Below, one piece after another: positions 34,533 through 43,789 of a stretch of DNA of 64,000 nt. The notes beneath the pieces were generated by a model that searched no databases, had not been told where the DNA came from, and saw only the letters and a list, made by a program, of their open reading frames with translations. The stretch is taken from contig URGS01000005.1 of assembly GCA_900547415.1 (NCBI GenBank), forward strand, positions 32,047-96,046, written 5' to 3'. Every line of letters starts with the position of its first letter. The stretch's first letter is position 1. This stretch comes from an uncultured Phascolarctobacterium sp. GTDB lineage: Bacteria; Bacillota; Negativicutes; Acidaminococcales; Acidaminococcaceae. The translations under genes and the position numbers were made by a program.

Positions 34533-36440
34533 ATGAATAAAAAAGATTTGCTGTATGTAATTAAACCTGAGGACCAGAACGAGGAGTCTTTAGCAAGACT
34601 TTTGGGACAGCATCCGGAAATTAAGTTTGTCTCACTTATGGGTGTTGATTTTGCAGGTAATGACACTGATGAGAAAATTCCCATGAAGATTTTCCTCAAC
34701 GATATGGGAAAATTTTTAGAGGGTAGTGCTGCTCAAACAGATGGTTCTTCTGTAGTAATGCCTGGCATTGCAACTCTGAATAACGCTCGTGTTGATATGG
34801 TTGTAGATAAAACTGTAAATTGGTTTGTGGATTATAACTACGAGCATTTTGATGCAGAAAGCGGTAGAATGGTTGGTACTCTGCGTATTCCTTGCTATCT
34901 GCTTCACAACGGAAGCTTTGTAGATTCCCGTTCTATTCTTCGTGATACTCTTAATTATGTAGAGAAGGAAATTAAAGCCTTATTTAAAAAATATCCTGTA
35001 ATCCCCGGCTTGGAGCATATCAACGGTGAAGATATTGAAAAAATTGTTTTTACCAGTGCTACTGAGCTGGAATTCTGGGTAAAAACTCCTCGTGAGGATG
35101 CTTCTATCGAGGCGCTTTCTTCATCTCAGATTATGCAGGAACAATATTGGCAGCGTACTCGCGGTAACGTGCGTACTGCTCTTGAGCAAACTATTGAGAC
35201 TCTTGATTTTTATGGTTTGGAGCCAGAAATGGGCCATAAGGAGTGTGGCGGCGTAAAGGGTCAAATGGATGCTAATGGTCATATGACTCACGTTATGGAG
35301 CAGCTGGAGGTAGACTGGAAGTTTGCTGCTGGTGTTCAAACTGGTGATAACGAGCTTTTGGCGCGTATTATTGTTAAAGAAATTTTCCGTATGAATGGCT
35401 TGGAGGTTTCTTTCCAGGCTAAGCCAATTCCTGGTGTAGCAGGCAGTGGTGAGCATGTGCATGTTGGCATTGCAGCCGTACTGAAGAATGGCAAGTTCGT
35501 CAATCTGTTCTCTCCTAAGGATATGCATCAGGAATTTTTGTCCGCAGTAGGCTATGGCGCTCTGATGGGCCTGTTGAAGAACTATGAGGTTATCAACCCC
35601 TTTATTTCCTGCACTATTGACTCTCTTAATCGTCTGCAGCCAGGCTTCGAGGCGCCTGTTTGTACAGTTACCTCTTTGGGACTGAGTCCTGATAATCCGT
35701 CCCGTAACAGAACCATTTTGGCTGGTCTGATTCGTGACTTAGATAATGATAAGGCTACCCGCATTGAAATGCGTTCTCCTAATCCTTATACTAATACCTA
35801 TATTGCCATTGCTGTATTCTACTTATCTTGCTTAGATGGCATTAAAGCCTGCGTAGAGTCTGGTAAGGACTTAGCAGCTATGGAAAAGGAAATTTCCAAG
35901 CAGGCTGGCAAAGAGGGATTCTATTTGGAAAAGGACAGACAGTATCGTACTGAGGATGATGTGTTTGAAGATTTTACTGCTGAAGAGCGTGCAAGACTTT
36001 TTGGCAAACCGCCTGCAACTGTTTGGGAAAATCTTCAAGCCTTTGAGGAATACCCTGAAAAGGTGGAGGTGCTTACTCAAGGCAATGTTATGAAGCCTCA
36101 GTTCATTGAATCATTTAAGCAGGGCGCATTGATTCGTTGGAAAACAGAGCTGCTCAGCCGTCTGCTGCCTGAATATTATCAGGCTGTAGTTGAGATGAAA
36201 CGCCTGCATGACCAGGAAACCTGCACTGACGGAGATTTGGCTATGTGGCACAAAATCCAAGTGCTGCGTACTAAGCTGGCTAAGGATTCCTTCGATGAGC
36301 AAAGCATGTTCACCAGCTTCCGTCGAGCAGCTGCTGCAAATGATTACGATGCTTTGTCCAAGCTTCAGCTGCAAATGGCCGCTGCTATTCATGAGCTGAA
36401 GATTCTCTATCACGACTATAAACAGAATATTATTGACTAA
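34533..36440 (+). CDS. glnA: Glutamine synthetase, long form (635 residues)
   Basis: Glutamine synthetase makes glutamine from glutamate, ammonia and ATP. The catalytic core motifs are readable: TSATELEFW (metal-binding ExE-like), GHKECGGVKGQMD, GVAGSGEHVHVGI, and RNRTILAGLIRD with RIEMRSPNPYTNTYIAIA. The 635-residue length exceeds type I enzymes (about 450) and is below type III (about 700). The extra 150 residues at the C-terminus (from about 480) are helical in character and have no motif I recognise. The ribosome site AAAGGAG lies about 15 nt from the ATG, somewhat far. It is a single gene behind a structured leader and in front of a strong terminator, which suggests nitrogen-dependent regulation. 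Confidence 0.9.
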   Translation: MNKKDLLYVIKPEDQNEESLARLLGQHPEIKFVSLMGVDFAGNDTDEKIPMKIFLNDMGKFLEGSAAQTDGSSVVMPGIATLNNARVDMVVDKTVNWFVDYNYEHFDAESGRMVGTLRIPCYLLHNGSFVDSRSILRDTLNYVEKEIKALFKKYPVIPGLEHINGEDIEKIVFTSATELEFWVKTPREDASIEALSSSQIMQEQYWQRTRGNVRTALEQTIETLDFYGLEPEMGHKECGGVKGQMDANGHMTHVMEQLEVDWKFAAGVQTGDNELLARIIVKEIFRMNGLEVSFQAKPIPGVAGSGEHVHVGIAAVLKNGKFVNLFSPKDMHQEFLSAVGYGALMGLLKNYEVINPFISCTIDSLNRLQPGFEAPVCTVTSLGLSPDNPSRNRTILAGLIRDLDNDKATRIEMRSPNPYTNTYIAIAVFYLSCLDGIKACVESGKDLAAMEKEISKQAGKEGFYLEKDRQYRTEDDVFEDFTAEERARLFGKPPATVWENLQAFEEYPEKVEVLTQGNVMKPQFIESFKQGALIRWKTELLSRLLPEYYQAVVEMKRLHDQETCTDGDLAMWHKIQVLRTKLAKDSFDEQSMFTSFRRAAAANDYDALSKLQLQMAAAIHELKILYHDYKQNIID

Positions 36441-36454
36441 ACATAAAAATTATG

Positions 36455-36486
36455 AGGGGCTTGCTCTAGCGAGTCCCTATTTTTTC
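36455..36486 (+). terminator. Terminator of the glutamine synthetase gene
   Basis: AGGGGCTTGCT (36455-36465) pairs with AGCGAGTCCCT (about 36468-36478) with G-U pairs, followed by ATTTTTTC. Confidence 0.8.
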
Positions 36487-36579
36487 GTTTAACCCTGTTG
36501 AGTTAAATTACAATATATGGTAAAATATTTGAGATAATGGCTAGGACTAGCGTTTTAGTCGAAAGAGAGGCGATTGGTT

Positions 36580-37020
36580 GTGGTGGAACAGGTGAAGGAT
36601 GTTCCTGCCTATATTCGCAAAATGTATGGCTACAATTCCTTTATGACCAATTTTGGTGTGAGCATTGACGAGGTAACCTGTGGTGGTGCCGTAGTCAGCA
36701 TTGAGATTGATCCGTTGAAGCATTTCAATCATCGTGGGATATGTCATGGTGGTGTTCTGACTGCCTTGTCTGACTCGGTTTTAGGAGTAACTGGAGCCAG
36801 TGTTGGAGCAGCTGTGGCTACATTGAATTTTAGTATGAATTTTATTCGCAACGTGCATAGCGCAGGACGCGTATATGTACGAAGCAAAATCAGGCATGCA
36901 GGTCATACCACAATGGTGATTGAGGCTGAGATGTATGATTCTGAGGAGCATTTAATGGCGACAATACTTACAACCATGTTTATTGTCGGAAGATTTGAGG
37001 AAATACCTGCAAAATGGTAA
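36580..37020 (+). CDS. PaaI-family hotdog thioesterase
   Basis: 146 residues, one hotdog fold. The family signature appears as HFNHRGICHGGVLTALSD, with a GASVGAAVATLNFSMNFI strand pair after it. Such enzymes cleave acyl- or phenylacetyl-CoA thioesters; the substrate is unknown. I chose GTG at 36580 because AGAGAGG (36564-36570) is 9 nt upstream; the TTG at 36574 is too close to it, and a GTG at 36583 is also possible. It lies 55 nt before an acyl-CoA dehydrogenase gene, which suggests both act in acyl-CoA metabolism. Confidence 0.83.
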   Translation: MVEQVKDVPAYIRKMYGYNSFMTNFGVSIDEVTCGGAVVSIEIDPLKHFNHRGICHGGVLTALSDSVLGVTGASVGAAVATLNFSMNFIRNVHSAGRVYVRSKIRHAGHTTMVIEAEMYDSEEHLMATILTTMFIVGRFEEIPAKW

Positions 37021-37075
37021 GCTTGCTTACTATTATGGATCAGGGGTATAACCTGGGATTTTAAGGAGGATATAA

Positions 37076-38215
37076 ATGGATTTTGCATTAAATGAGGAAC
37101 AACTTGAATTACAGGAGATGGTGAGAGAGTTCGTTGAGAAGGAAATCACCCCCTATGCTGCTGAAATGGACAGAGAAAACCATATGCGTGATGGCCTGTT
37201 GGAAAAGGCTAACGAAATGGGCCTGCTGAACGTAATCGTTCCCGAAGAGCTGGATGGTCCTGGTCTGGACAGCATTGCTGTTGCTGCAATTTATGAAGAG
37301 CTGGGTAAAGGCTGCGCTGGTGTGGCAACCTCTTTGGCTGCTAACTCTTTGGCTACTCTGCCCGTACTTATTGCTGGTACTGACGAACAAAAGCAAATGT
37401 ACTGCGACGTTCTGAACAACGGTGGTCTGGCTGCCTTTGCTCTGACTGAGCCTGGTGCAGGTAGTGACGCTGGCGGCGTTTCCACCCGTGCTGTAAAAAA
37501 TAAAGAAGAGGGTACCTACACTCTGAACGGTACTAAAATGTTTATCACCAATGGTGGTATTGCTGATATTTTCCTGGTATTTGCTAATACCCGTAAAACC
37601 GGCGGTATCCGTGGTTTGACTGCCTTCATCGTTCCGAAGGACACTCCGGGCTTCTCCGTTGGTAAAAAAGAAGACAAGATGGGCATCCGTCCTTCCAATA
37701 CCTGCGAGCTGATTCTGCAAGATGTTGTAATTCCTGAATCCTATCGTGTAGGTCGTGAAGGCGAAGGCTTCCGCATTGCTATGAATACTCTGGACAGCGC
37801 TCGTCCTTTCGTTGGTGCTGTATCCGTTGGTATTGCTCAAGCTGCTCTGGATTGCGCTGTTAAGTATGCTAAAGAACGTCGTCAATTTGGTCAGCCTATT
37901 GCTTCCTTCCAAATGGTTCAATCTATGATTGCTGATATGGCTATGAAGGTTGAAACTGCTCGTCTGATGGTTCAAAAATGCTGCTGGATGCGTGACCAAG
38001 GCATGGAATTCTCCAAGGAAGCTGCTATGGCTAAATGCTATGCTGCAGATGTGGCTATGCAGGTAACCACCGACGCTGTTCAAGTAATGGGTGGCTATGG
38101 CTATTCCAGAGAATATCCTGTTGAGAAGATGATGCGTGATGCTAAGATCATGCAAATCTATGAAGGCACTAACCAAATTCAACGTTTGGTTATCGCTAAC
38201 AAAATCCTGTACTAA
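37076..38215 (+). CDS. Acyl-CoA dehydrogenase (short/butyryl-CoA type)
   Basis: A flavoprotein that introduces or reduces the alpha-beta double bond of acyl-CoA. 379 residues, the standard size. ALTEPGAGSDAGG and FITNGGIADIFLVFA are the FAD/acyl-CoA site motifs, and the C-terminal IYEGTNQIQRLVIAN with the catalytic Glu (EGTNQ) is clear. It is close to butyryl-CoA dehydrogenases of anaerobic Firmicutes. No etfBA genes are adjacent, so electron partners lie elsewhere. Strong AAGGAGG site and biased codon use suggest high expression. A terminator follows. Confidence 0.92.
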   Translation: MDFALNEEQLELQEMVREFVEKEITPYAAEMDRENHMRDGLLEKANEMGLLNVIVPEELDGPGLDSIAVAAIYEELGKGCAGVATSLAANSLATLPVLIAGTDEQKQMYCDVLNNGGLAAFALTEPGAGSDAGGVSTRAVKNKEEGTYTLNGTKMFITNGGIADIFLVFANTRKTGGIRGLTAFIVPKDTPGFSVGKKEDKMGIRPSNTCELILQDVVIPESYRVGREGEGFRIAMNTLDSARPFVGAVSVGIAQAALDCAVKYAKERRQFGQPIASFQMVQSMIADMAMKVETARLMVQKCCWMRDQGMEFSKEAAMAKCYAADVAMQVTTDAVQVMGGYGYSREYPVEKMMRDAKIMQIYEGTNQIQRLVIANKILY

Positions 38216-38229
38216 TATCGGACTTTATG

Positions 38230-38255
38230 GGGACTGCTGCGGCAGTCCCTTTTTT
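38230..38255 (+). terminator. Terminator of the acyl-CoA dehydrogenase gene
   Basis: GGGACTGC (38230-38237), loop TGCG, GCAGTCCC (38242-38249), then six T. Confidence 0.88.
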
Positions 38256-38367
38256 GTTTGTAACTTTTTTGCCAAATCTGCATTTTTAACTATATGGTGT
38301 GGTATAATATTGAATATAGACTGGAGCATTATGCGAAAGTTTAAGATAAATATTTTAGGAGAAGTAT

Positions 38368-38823
38368 ATGTTGTTTTTTTTGCTAACTGTGTTGGTTGTG
38401 ATTATAGATCAGCTGACAAAGTATTATGTGGTGACGCATTTTTATTTTGGGGAAAGTGTTCCAGTAATTAAAGGTATTTTTCACTGGACTTATATTCTAA
38501 ACCCAGGAGCTGCTTTCGGTATGATGGAGGGTAGTCGTTGGTTTTTTATTCTCATAGCTTTAGTTGTTGTGGCAGGTGTTTACTATCTGCGTAAAGATAT
38601 TATGGACAATGGACCGATGATGAAATATGGCACAGCTCTTTTTGTAGGTGGTGCTATAGGCAATCTTATTGATAGAGCAAGAAGTGGTCTTGTAATTGAC
38701 TTTTTTGATTTTAGAATTTGGCCCGTTTTTAACGTAGCTGATATTTGTATTTGTATAGGAGTAGGTTGTATTTTATGGAAAATTTTGCAAATGGAAATGC
38801 AGGAGAGCAAGAAAAGCTCCTGA
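38368..38823 (+). CDS. lspA: Lipoprotein signal peptidase LspA
   Basis: LspA cleaves the signal peptide of diacylglyceryl-prolipoproteins in the membrane. 151 residues with four membrane helices. The catalytic Asp motifs GNLIDR (about residues 95-100) and FNVADI (about 121-126) are present, as is the LNPGAAFGM motif. TTTTAGGAG precedes the ATG. The end overlaps the rluD start by 49 nt, so the two genes are co-transcribed. Confidence 0.95.
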   Translation: MLFFLLTVLVVIIDQLTKYYVVTHFYFGESVPVIKGIFHWTYILNPGAAFGMMEGSRWFFILIALVVVAGVYYLRKDIMDNGPMMKYGTALFVGGAIGNLIDRARSGLVIDFFDFRIWPVFNVADICICIGVGCILWKILQMEMQESKKSS

Positions 38824-39722
38824 TAACTGAAAATGAAGCAGGTCAGCGTGCTGATGTTGGTTTGGCGTCACTTTTGGAACTGACTCGTTCTAATATGCAG
38901 AAGCTGCTTGAGGATGGTCGTGCAGTTAAGGGCAGTAAGGTGCTTAAGGCTAATTACAAGCTAAAGTTAGGAGACGAAATTATAGTGACTCTGCCCGAGC
39001 CTCAGCCCTTGGATGTTCAGCCTGAAAATATTCCCATAGATATTATTTATGAAGACGAAGATGTTGTTGTTGTAAACAAGGCACGTGGTATGGTAGTTCA
39101 TCCTGCTGCAGGAAATTACAATGGTACTCTTGTAAATGCGCTTTTGTACCATTGCAAAAATTTGTCAGGCATTAATGGGGTAATAAGACCTGGTATAGTT
39201 CATCGTTTAGACAAGGATACTAGCGGAATTATGATTTGTGCTAAAAACGATGCGGCTCATGTATCTCTTTCTGAGCAAATTCAAAGTAAAACAGCTAAAC
39301 GTACTTATATGGCTGTTGTTCGTGGCAATATTAAAACTGATAGTGGCGTAATTGAAACTCTTATAGCTCGTGATAAAAATGATCGTAAGAAAATGGCTGT
39401 AGTTAAAGAGGATGGGCGCAATGCTGTAACTGAATATGAGGTTATGGAGCGCTTTGGTAAGTACACTATTGTTAAGTGCAAACTGTTGACTGGTCGTACC
39501 CATCAGATTCGTGTACATATGGAGTATCTAGGTTATCCACTTGTTGGAGATCCTAAATATTCTCCTAAAAAAACACCCTTTGCTATAAATGGACAAGCAC
39601 TGCATTCACTGACATTGGACTTTATCCATCCAAGAACTGGTGAGCAGATGCATTTTGAAGCTCCGCTGCCGGAGGATATACATAAAATAGTGACTCGTTT
39701 ACGCTTAGGTCAGTTTAATTAA
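38775..39722 (+). CDS. rluD: Ribosomal large subunit pseudouridine synthase RluD family
   Basis: Makes pseudouridines in 23S rRNA. 315 residues: an N-terminal S4 RNA-binding domain (RADVGLASLLELTRSNMQKL) and the synthase domain with catalytic Asp in VHRLDKDTSGIM and TGRTHQIRVHM. The start ATG at 38775 (MENFANGN) lies within lspA; a TTG at 38745 would add ten residues of LspA-overlapping sequence that look non-native. RluD/RluA-type specificity cannot be decided finally. The lspA-rluD-pyrR order is typical of Firmicutes. Confidence 0.92.
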   Translation: MENFANGNAGEQEKLLITENEAGQRADVGLASLLELTRSNMQKLLEDGRAVKGSKVLKANYKLKLGDEIIVTLPEPQPLDVQPENIPIDIIYEDEDVVVVNKARGMVVHPAAGNYNGTLVNALLYHCKNLSGINGVIRPGIVHRLDKDTSGIMICAKNDAAHVSLSEQIQSKTAKRTYMAVVRGNIKTDSGVIETLIARDKNDRKKMAVVKEDGRNAVTEYEVMERFGKYTIVKCKLLTGRTHQIRVHMEYLGYPLVGDPKYSPKKTPFAINGQALHSLTLDFIHPRTGEQMHFEAPLPEDIHKIVTRLRLGQFN

Positions 39723-39776
39723 AATAGTATTTTAGGAGTTGACCTTTGTATGTAAAATTGTTAGGAGTGAAGGTAT

Positions 39777-40328
39777 ATGAGCAAGTTTGTAAAGAAAAAT
39801 GTGATTATGGATGCAGCTGCTATGCGTAGGGCTATCACCCGTATTTCACATGAAATCATAGAGAGAAATAAAGGCGTAGAAAACATTGTCCTTGTTGGTA
39901 TTCGTACCCGCGGCGTTCCTTTGGCAGAGCGTTTAGCAGGTGCTATTGAACGTATTGAAGGAGTAAAAGTTTCTGTTGGTATGCTTGATATTACTTTGTA
40001 TCGCGATGACTTATCTACACTGGCTTATAACCCAATAGTACATGGTACAGAAATGGACATTGACTTAAATGGCAAGGTTGTGGTACTTGTTGATGATGTT
40101 CTGTATACTGGTCGTACCATTCGCTCCGCATTGGATGCCGTTATTGATATGGGACGTCCACGTGCAATTCAGCTGGCAGTTATGATTGATAGAGGTCATA
40201 GAGAATTGCCTATTCGTGCTGACTTTGCGGGTAAGAATGTTCCTACATCTCATAAGGAGGCTGTAGCAGTATGTTTGGCAGAGCAGGACGGTGCAGACGA
40301 GGTTGTTATTGGCGATATTGAGGATTAG
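39777..40328 (+). CDS. pyrR: PyrR bifunctional pyrimidine regulator / uracil phosphoribosyltransferase
   Basis: PyrR binds pyr mRNA to attenuate pyrimidine genes and has uracil PRTase activity. 183 residues. The PRPP loop is VVVLVDDVLYTGRTIRSA, and GIRTRGVPLAERLA and LYRDDLS are typical for PyrR. The ribosome site GGAGTGAAGG precedes the ATG. The 54-nt gap before it is too short for a full PyrR-type attenuator. Downstream are an LUD-domain gene, udp and deoB, so it heads a nucleoside-metabolism cluster. Confidence 0.94.
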   Translation: MSKFVKKNVIMDAAAMRRAITRISHEIIERNKGVENIVLVGIRTRGVPLAERLAGAIERIEGVKVSVGMLDITLYRDDLSTLAYNPIVHGTEMDIDLNGKVVVLVDDVLYTGRTIRSALDAVIDMGRPRAIQLAVMIDRGHRELPIRADFAGKNVPTSHKEAVAVCLAEQDGADEVVIGDIED

Positions 40329-40373
40329 TATATCCTTGTTATCTGAATATATTTATAAATGAGGTGACTGACT

Positions 40374-41012
40374 ATGCTGGAAGCAGAAGCAAAACGCAAT
40401 GAATTATTAGGCAAAAGACTTGTAGAAAACTTAAAGAAACGCAATATGGACGCGTATTACTGCGCAACTAAGGACGAGGCATTAACTAAGGCTTTGGAGC
40501 TTATTCCTGAGGGAGATGTTGTTTCTTGGGGCGGTTCAGAAACCTTGAATCAGATTGGTCTTATTGAAGAAGTTAAGAAGCGTAATAAGGTTATTGATAG
40601 AGCAACTGCTGCTACCGTAGAGGAAAAGCAGGAGCTGATGCATCAGGCTCTTTTGTGCGACACATATCTGATGAGTAGCAATGCTGTCAGCCAAGATGGT
40701 CAGCTTGTAAATATTGATGGAAATGGCAACCGTTGTGCTGCTCTTATTTATGGTCCTAAGAGCATTGTTATGGTTGTTGGTATGAATAAAGTAGCTGCTG
40801 ACTTGGATGCTGCTATGTCCAGAGCTCGCAACACTGCTGCACCTGCTAATGTGCAGCATTTCCCAGGCATCAAGACTCCCTGTGCAGTTACTGGCGTATG
40901 TGCAAACTGTATGTCTCCTGAAACAATTTGCTGCCAATTTGTAATTACCCGTTTTAGCAGGGTTCCTGGTCGTATTAAGGTTGTTTTTGTTGGCGAAAGC
41001 TTGGGCTTATAA
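40374..41012 (+). CDS. LUD-domain protein (LutC/YkgG-like)
   Basis: 212 residues, one LUD domain as in LutC. VVSWGGSETLNQIGLIEEV is the first motif, and SSNAVSQDGQLVNIDGNGNR (an NG.G-type motif) follows. The family includes a subunit of the L-lactate oxidation complex LutABC, but no lutA or lutB is nearby. A cysteine-rich part near the C-terminus (CAVTGVCANCMSPETICC) could hold a metal or an Fe-S site. It lies between pyrR and udp, so its role here may concern nucleoside metabolism; this is a guess from position. Confidence 0.8.
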   Translation: MLEAEAKRNELLGKRLVENLKKRNMDAYYCATKDEALTKALELIPEGDVVSWGGSETLNQIGLIEEVKKRNKVIDRATAATVEEKQELMHQALLCDTYLMSSNAVSQDGQLVNIDGNGNRCAALIYGPKSIVMVVGMNKVAADLDAAMSRARNTAAPANVQHFPGIKTPCAVTGVCANCMSPETICCQFVITRFSRVPGRIKVVFVGESLGL

Positions 41013-41046
41013 AATATTTTTGATATAAGCAGAAAGGGGTGGTCTT

Positions 41047-41847
41047 ATGAAAACAAGACATTATGCTGCTCCCAATGAAGTTATGTATCATATTGGCTTT
41101 AGCCATGAAGCACTGCGTGGTGCAACTATGGCTGTGCTCCCTGGTGATCCAGGAAGAGTTGAACCCTTAGCTAAGGCCTTGGGTGAAAACCCTATTTATA
41201 TTGCCAGTCATCGCGAATATACAAGCTGGCTGACTTATATTGATAAACAGCCTGTTCTTGTTTGTTCCACTGGTATGGGTGGACCTTCTGTTGCCATTTG
41301 CTTAGAAGAACTGGCTCGCATTGGTATCACTCATGTAATTCGCTTTGGTACCACTGGTACTATACAGGATAATATAAATCTTGGTGAGGTCATAATTAAC
41401 AAGGCGGCTGTGCGTCTTGATGGAACGTCTCATCATTATGCTCCTGCAGCATTTCCTGCTGTAGCAAGCTTTACTATGGTTAATGCTTTGGCTCAGGCTG
41501 CTAAAGATAATAATATTCCTGTCCATGTTGGTATTTCTGTTTCTTCTGATACATTCTGGCCTGGTCAGGAGCGTTATGACAGCTTTACTGGCTATGTTCC
41601 CAAGGCTTTTCAGGGAACATTGAAGGAATGGCAGTCTTTAGGAGCACTTAACTATGAAATGGAAACATCTGCTCTGTTTGTAACTGCTCAGACGTTGGGC
41701 ATAAAGGCAGGCGCTGTTTGTGGTGTTGTAGCCAAAAGAACTGATAGTGAGGAGATTGCTCCTAGTAATGTTTATGACACAGCTTTTGCTGGACAGGTAA
41801 AGATTACGGCAGGTGCTTTAAAACAGCTTTTGAAAGCAGGTGAGTAA
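41047..41847 (+). CDS. udp: Uridine phosphorylase
   Basis: Splits uridine and phosphate to uracil and ribose-1-phosphate. 266 residues, PNP/UDP family. Motifs: VLPGDPGRVEPLA (phosphate loop), STGMGGPSVAICLEELARIG, FGTTGTIQ and NYEMETSALF (ribose site). The stop is directly followed by the deoB start, so the sugar phosphate can be converted by phosphopentomutase from the same transcript. Confidence 0.92.
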   Translation: MKTRHYAAPNEVMYHIGFSHEALRGATMAVLPGDPGRVEPLAKALGENPIYIASHREYTSWLTYIDKQPVLVCSTGMGGPSVAICLEELARIGITHVIRFGTTGTIQDNINLGEVIINKAAVRLDGTSHHYAPAAFPAVASFTMVNALAQAAKDNNIPVHVGISVSSDTFWPGQERYDSFTGYVPKAFQGTLKEWQSLGALNYEMETSALFVTAQTLGIKAGAVCGVVAKRTDSEEIAPSNVYDTAFAGQVKITAGALKQLLKAGE

Positions 41848-43071
41848 ATGGCTCGTACAATTATTTTATTGATGGATTCCTTTGGTATTGGTTCTGCACA
41901 TGATGCTGCAGACTTTGGTGATAAAGGCTCTGATACTTTAGGTCATATTGCTGAATGGTTTGTAGAAAACCGTAAGGATAAGGATGGCCAGGTAATGCCA
42001 CTTCAGCTGCCTAATCTGGCTGCTCGTGGGTTGGAAAAAGCAGCAGAGCTTAGTCGTGGCTCTGTTTTGGCGGCACCATTAGGTGCTGAACATACAATTG
42101 GTGCCTGCACTTATGCAGAGGAAGTTAGCCGCGGCAAGGATACCCTAAGCGGACACTGGGAAATTGCTGGCGTGCCTGTAGACTTTGATTGGGGATATTT
42201 CCCTAATAAGCCAAAATGCTTTCCACAAGAGTTGGTAGACGCTTTAATTGAAAAGGGCAAGCTTCCTGGAGTTTTAGGCGAAAGTCATGCTTCTGGTACA
42301 GAAATTATTAAGGAGCTTGGCGAGGAGCACGTACGTACAGGCAAGCCAATTATCTACACTTCAGCAGATAGTGTGCTGCAAATTGCTGCTCATGAGGAAG
42401 CTTTTGGTTTAGAAAGATTATATGAGCTTTGTAAGCTGGCTTACGATTTGGTACAGCCCTATAAAATTGCAAGGGTCATTGCACGTCCATTTGTAGGTAC
42501 ATGTGCTGAAGATTTTACCCGTACTACTAATCGTCATGATTATGCAGTACCAGCTCCTCAGGACACGCTGCTTGATAAAATTATTGCTGGCGGTGGAAAT
42601 GTATATGCAGTTGGCAAGATAGCCGATATTTTTGCTCATCGTGGTATTACTAAGCATTATCCAGCAGGAGGCTTGGAAAAGCTTGTGGATGCTACTAAGC
42701 AGGCTATAGCTGATGCTCCTGACAAAACCTTAGTATTTACTAATTTTGTAGACTTTGACTCATCCTATGGTCATAGACGAGATCCTAAGGGCTATGGTGA
42801 GGCTTTGGAATATTTTGATGGTCGGCTGCCAGAAATTCTTTCTTTGCTAAAAGAGGATGATTTGGTGCTTATTACTGCAGACCATGGCAATGATCCTACT
42901 TGGACTGGTACTGACCATACTAGAGAACGTACTCCTATTTTGTTCTTTGGTGCAGAAGTGAAGAAAACTGTGCTTGAGCCTATACATACATTCGCGGACC
43001 TTGGTCAGACTATTGCTGCGTATATGGGAGTAGAGACGGTACCGACTGGTAATGTTATCAAGCTGTTTTAA
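41848..43071 (+). CDS. deoB: Phosphopentomutase DeoB
   Basis: Converts ribose-1-phosphate and ribose-5-phosphate (and the deoxy forms). 407 residues, alkaline-phosphatase superfamily. Motifs: LLMDSFGIGSAHDAADFGDK at the start (metal Asp, DSFGIG), DTLSGHWEIAG (Thr nucleophile region) and TADHGNDPTW (metal His/Asp). The ATG directly follows the udp stop. Together with udp it feeds nucleoside ribose into the pentose phosphate pathway. Confidence 0.95.
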   Translation: MARTIILLMDSFGIGSAHDAADFGDKGSDTLGHIAEWFVENRKDKDGQVMPLQLPNLAARGLEKAAELSRGSVLAAPLGAEHTIGACTYAEEVSRGKDTLSGHWEIAGVPVDFDWGYFPNKPKCFPQELVDALIEKGKLPGVLGESHASGTEIIKELGEEHVRTGKPIIYTSADSVLQIAAHEEAFGLERLYELCKLAYDLVQPYKIARVIARPFVGTCAEDFTRTTNRHDYAVPAPQDTLLDKIIAGGGNVYAVGKIADIFAHRGITKHYPAGGLEKLVDATKQAIADAPDKTLVFTNFVDFDSSYGHRRDPKGYGEALEYFDGRLPEILSLLKEDDLVLITADHGNDPTWTGTDHTRERTPILFFGAEVKKTVLEPIHTFADLGQTIAAYMGVETVPTGNVIKLF

Positions 43072-43095
43072 TTGCATTGAAAGGTAGGTGCCTTT

Positions 43096-43674
43096 ATGCG
43101 TAAATTATTATCATACTTAGCTGCAATTTTATTCCTGCTTACTTCTATGGCTTTTTTGCCACAAAGTGCTTTGGCAGCATTTGCTGAACGATCTGTAGGT
43201 TTTGTTGTTATGGACCACACAGGTGATCTTGATGGAGCTATGTATAAAAGCTTGCGTTCTATGGTAAAGATGCCATATCATTTTCCTGACTATAAAATTA
43301 TCGACGGCGGTCTGCCGCAGCAGGTAGTTTCCGATGTGCTGCGTGATGATGTCAAAGTGGATAAAAAGCTTATGGCTGCTTTGGCAGAAAAGAGCAAGGT
43401 TGATGTTCTGGTAGTAGCACGTATCTATGCAATGGATGAGCGTATGGTTCATGGATGGATTGGCTCCTGGGAGGATAATGATACTTATATTGCTATTGAA
43501 GCAAGTGCTGACTTTTTTGTTTACAAAAAAGACGGCAACAAGTTCCTGAAAAAACGTCTGCGTGAGCGCGAGGTTAAGGAAATGGGGAATTCCGAGGATC
43601 CTAGGGAGCTTGTAAAGTGGGCACTGAGTGATATTGTCAATGATATGGAAGGAAGGCCGAGAATTGGCAGTTAA
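43096..43674 (+). CDS. Secreted protein of unknown function
   Basis: 192 residues. A clear signal peptide (MRKLLSYLAAILFLLTSMAF and the A-x-A end SALA near residue 27) shows it is exported. The mature part begins AFAERSVGFVVMDHTGD and contains VDVLVVARIYAMDERMVHGW, which looks like a beta-sheet domain of the kind seen in small periplasmic proteins. No catalytic motif is seen. It follows deoB by 24 nt but has no obvious tie to nucleoside metabolism. A terminator follows. Confidence 0.65.
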   Translation: MRKLLSYLAAILFLLTSMAFLPQSALAAFAERSVGFVVMDHTGDLDGAMYKSLRSMVKMPYHFPDYKIIDGGLPQQVVSDVLRDDVKVDKKLMAALAEKSKVDVLVVARIYAMDERMVHGWIGSWEDNDTYIAIEASADFFVYKKDGNKFLKKRLREREVKEMGNSEDPRELVKWALSDIVNDMEGRPRIGS

Positions 43675-43741
43675 AAGCTTTATACCTTAGTTTCAGAAAA
43701 TGCAATTGCGTGAAGGATATTAAGAATTTATTAAAGATAAG

Positions 43742-43775
43742 AAAGTCTGTTCAATATTTGGACAGACTTTTTCTT
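43742..43775 (+). terminator. Terminator after the secreted-protein gene
   Basis: AAAGTCTGT (43742-43750) pairs with ACAGACTTT (43762-43770), followed by a T-rich run. Confidence 0.8.
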
Positions 43776-43789
43776 TTGCACAGTTAATA

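Noticed and set aside
37109..38182. 357-residue open frame opposite the acyl-CoA dehydrogenase gene
   Set aside because: Shadow frame of a highly expressed, codon-biased gene; no family features.
39723..39776. PyrR-binding attenuator before pyrR
   Set aside because: 54 nt with no terminator or PyrR-binding loop.
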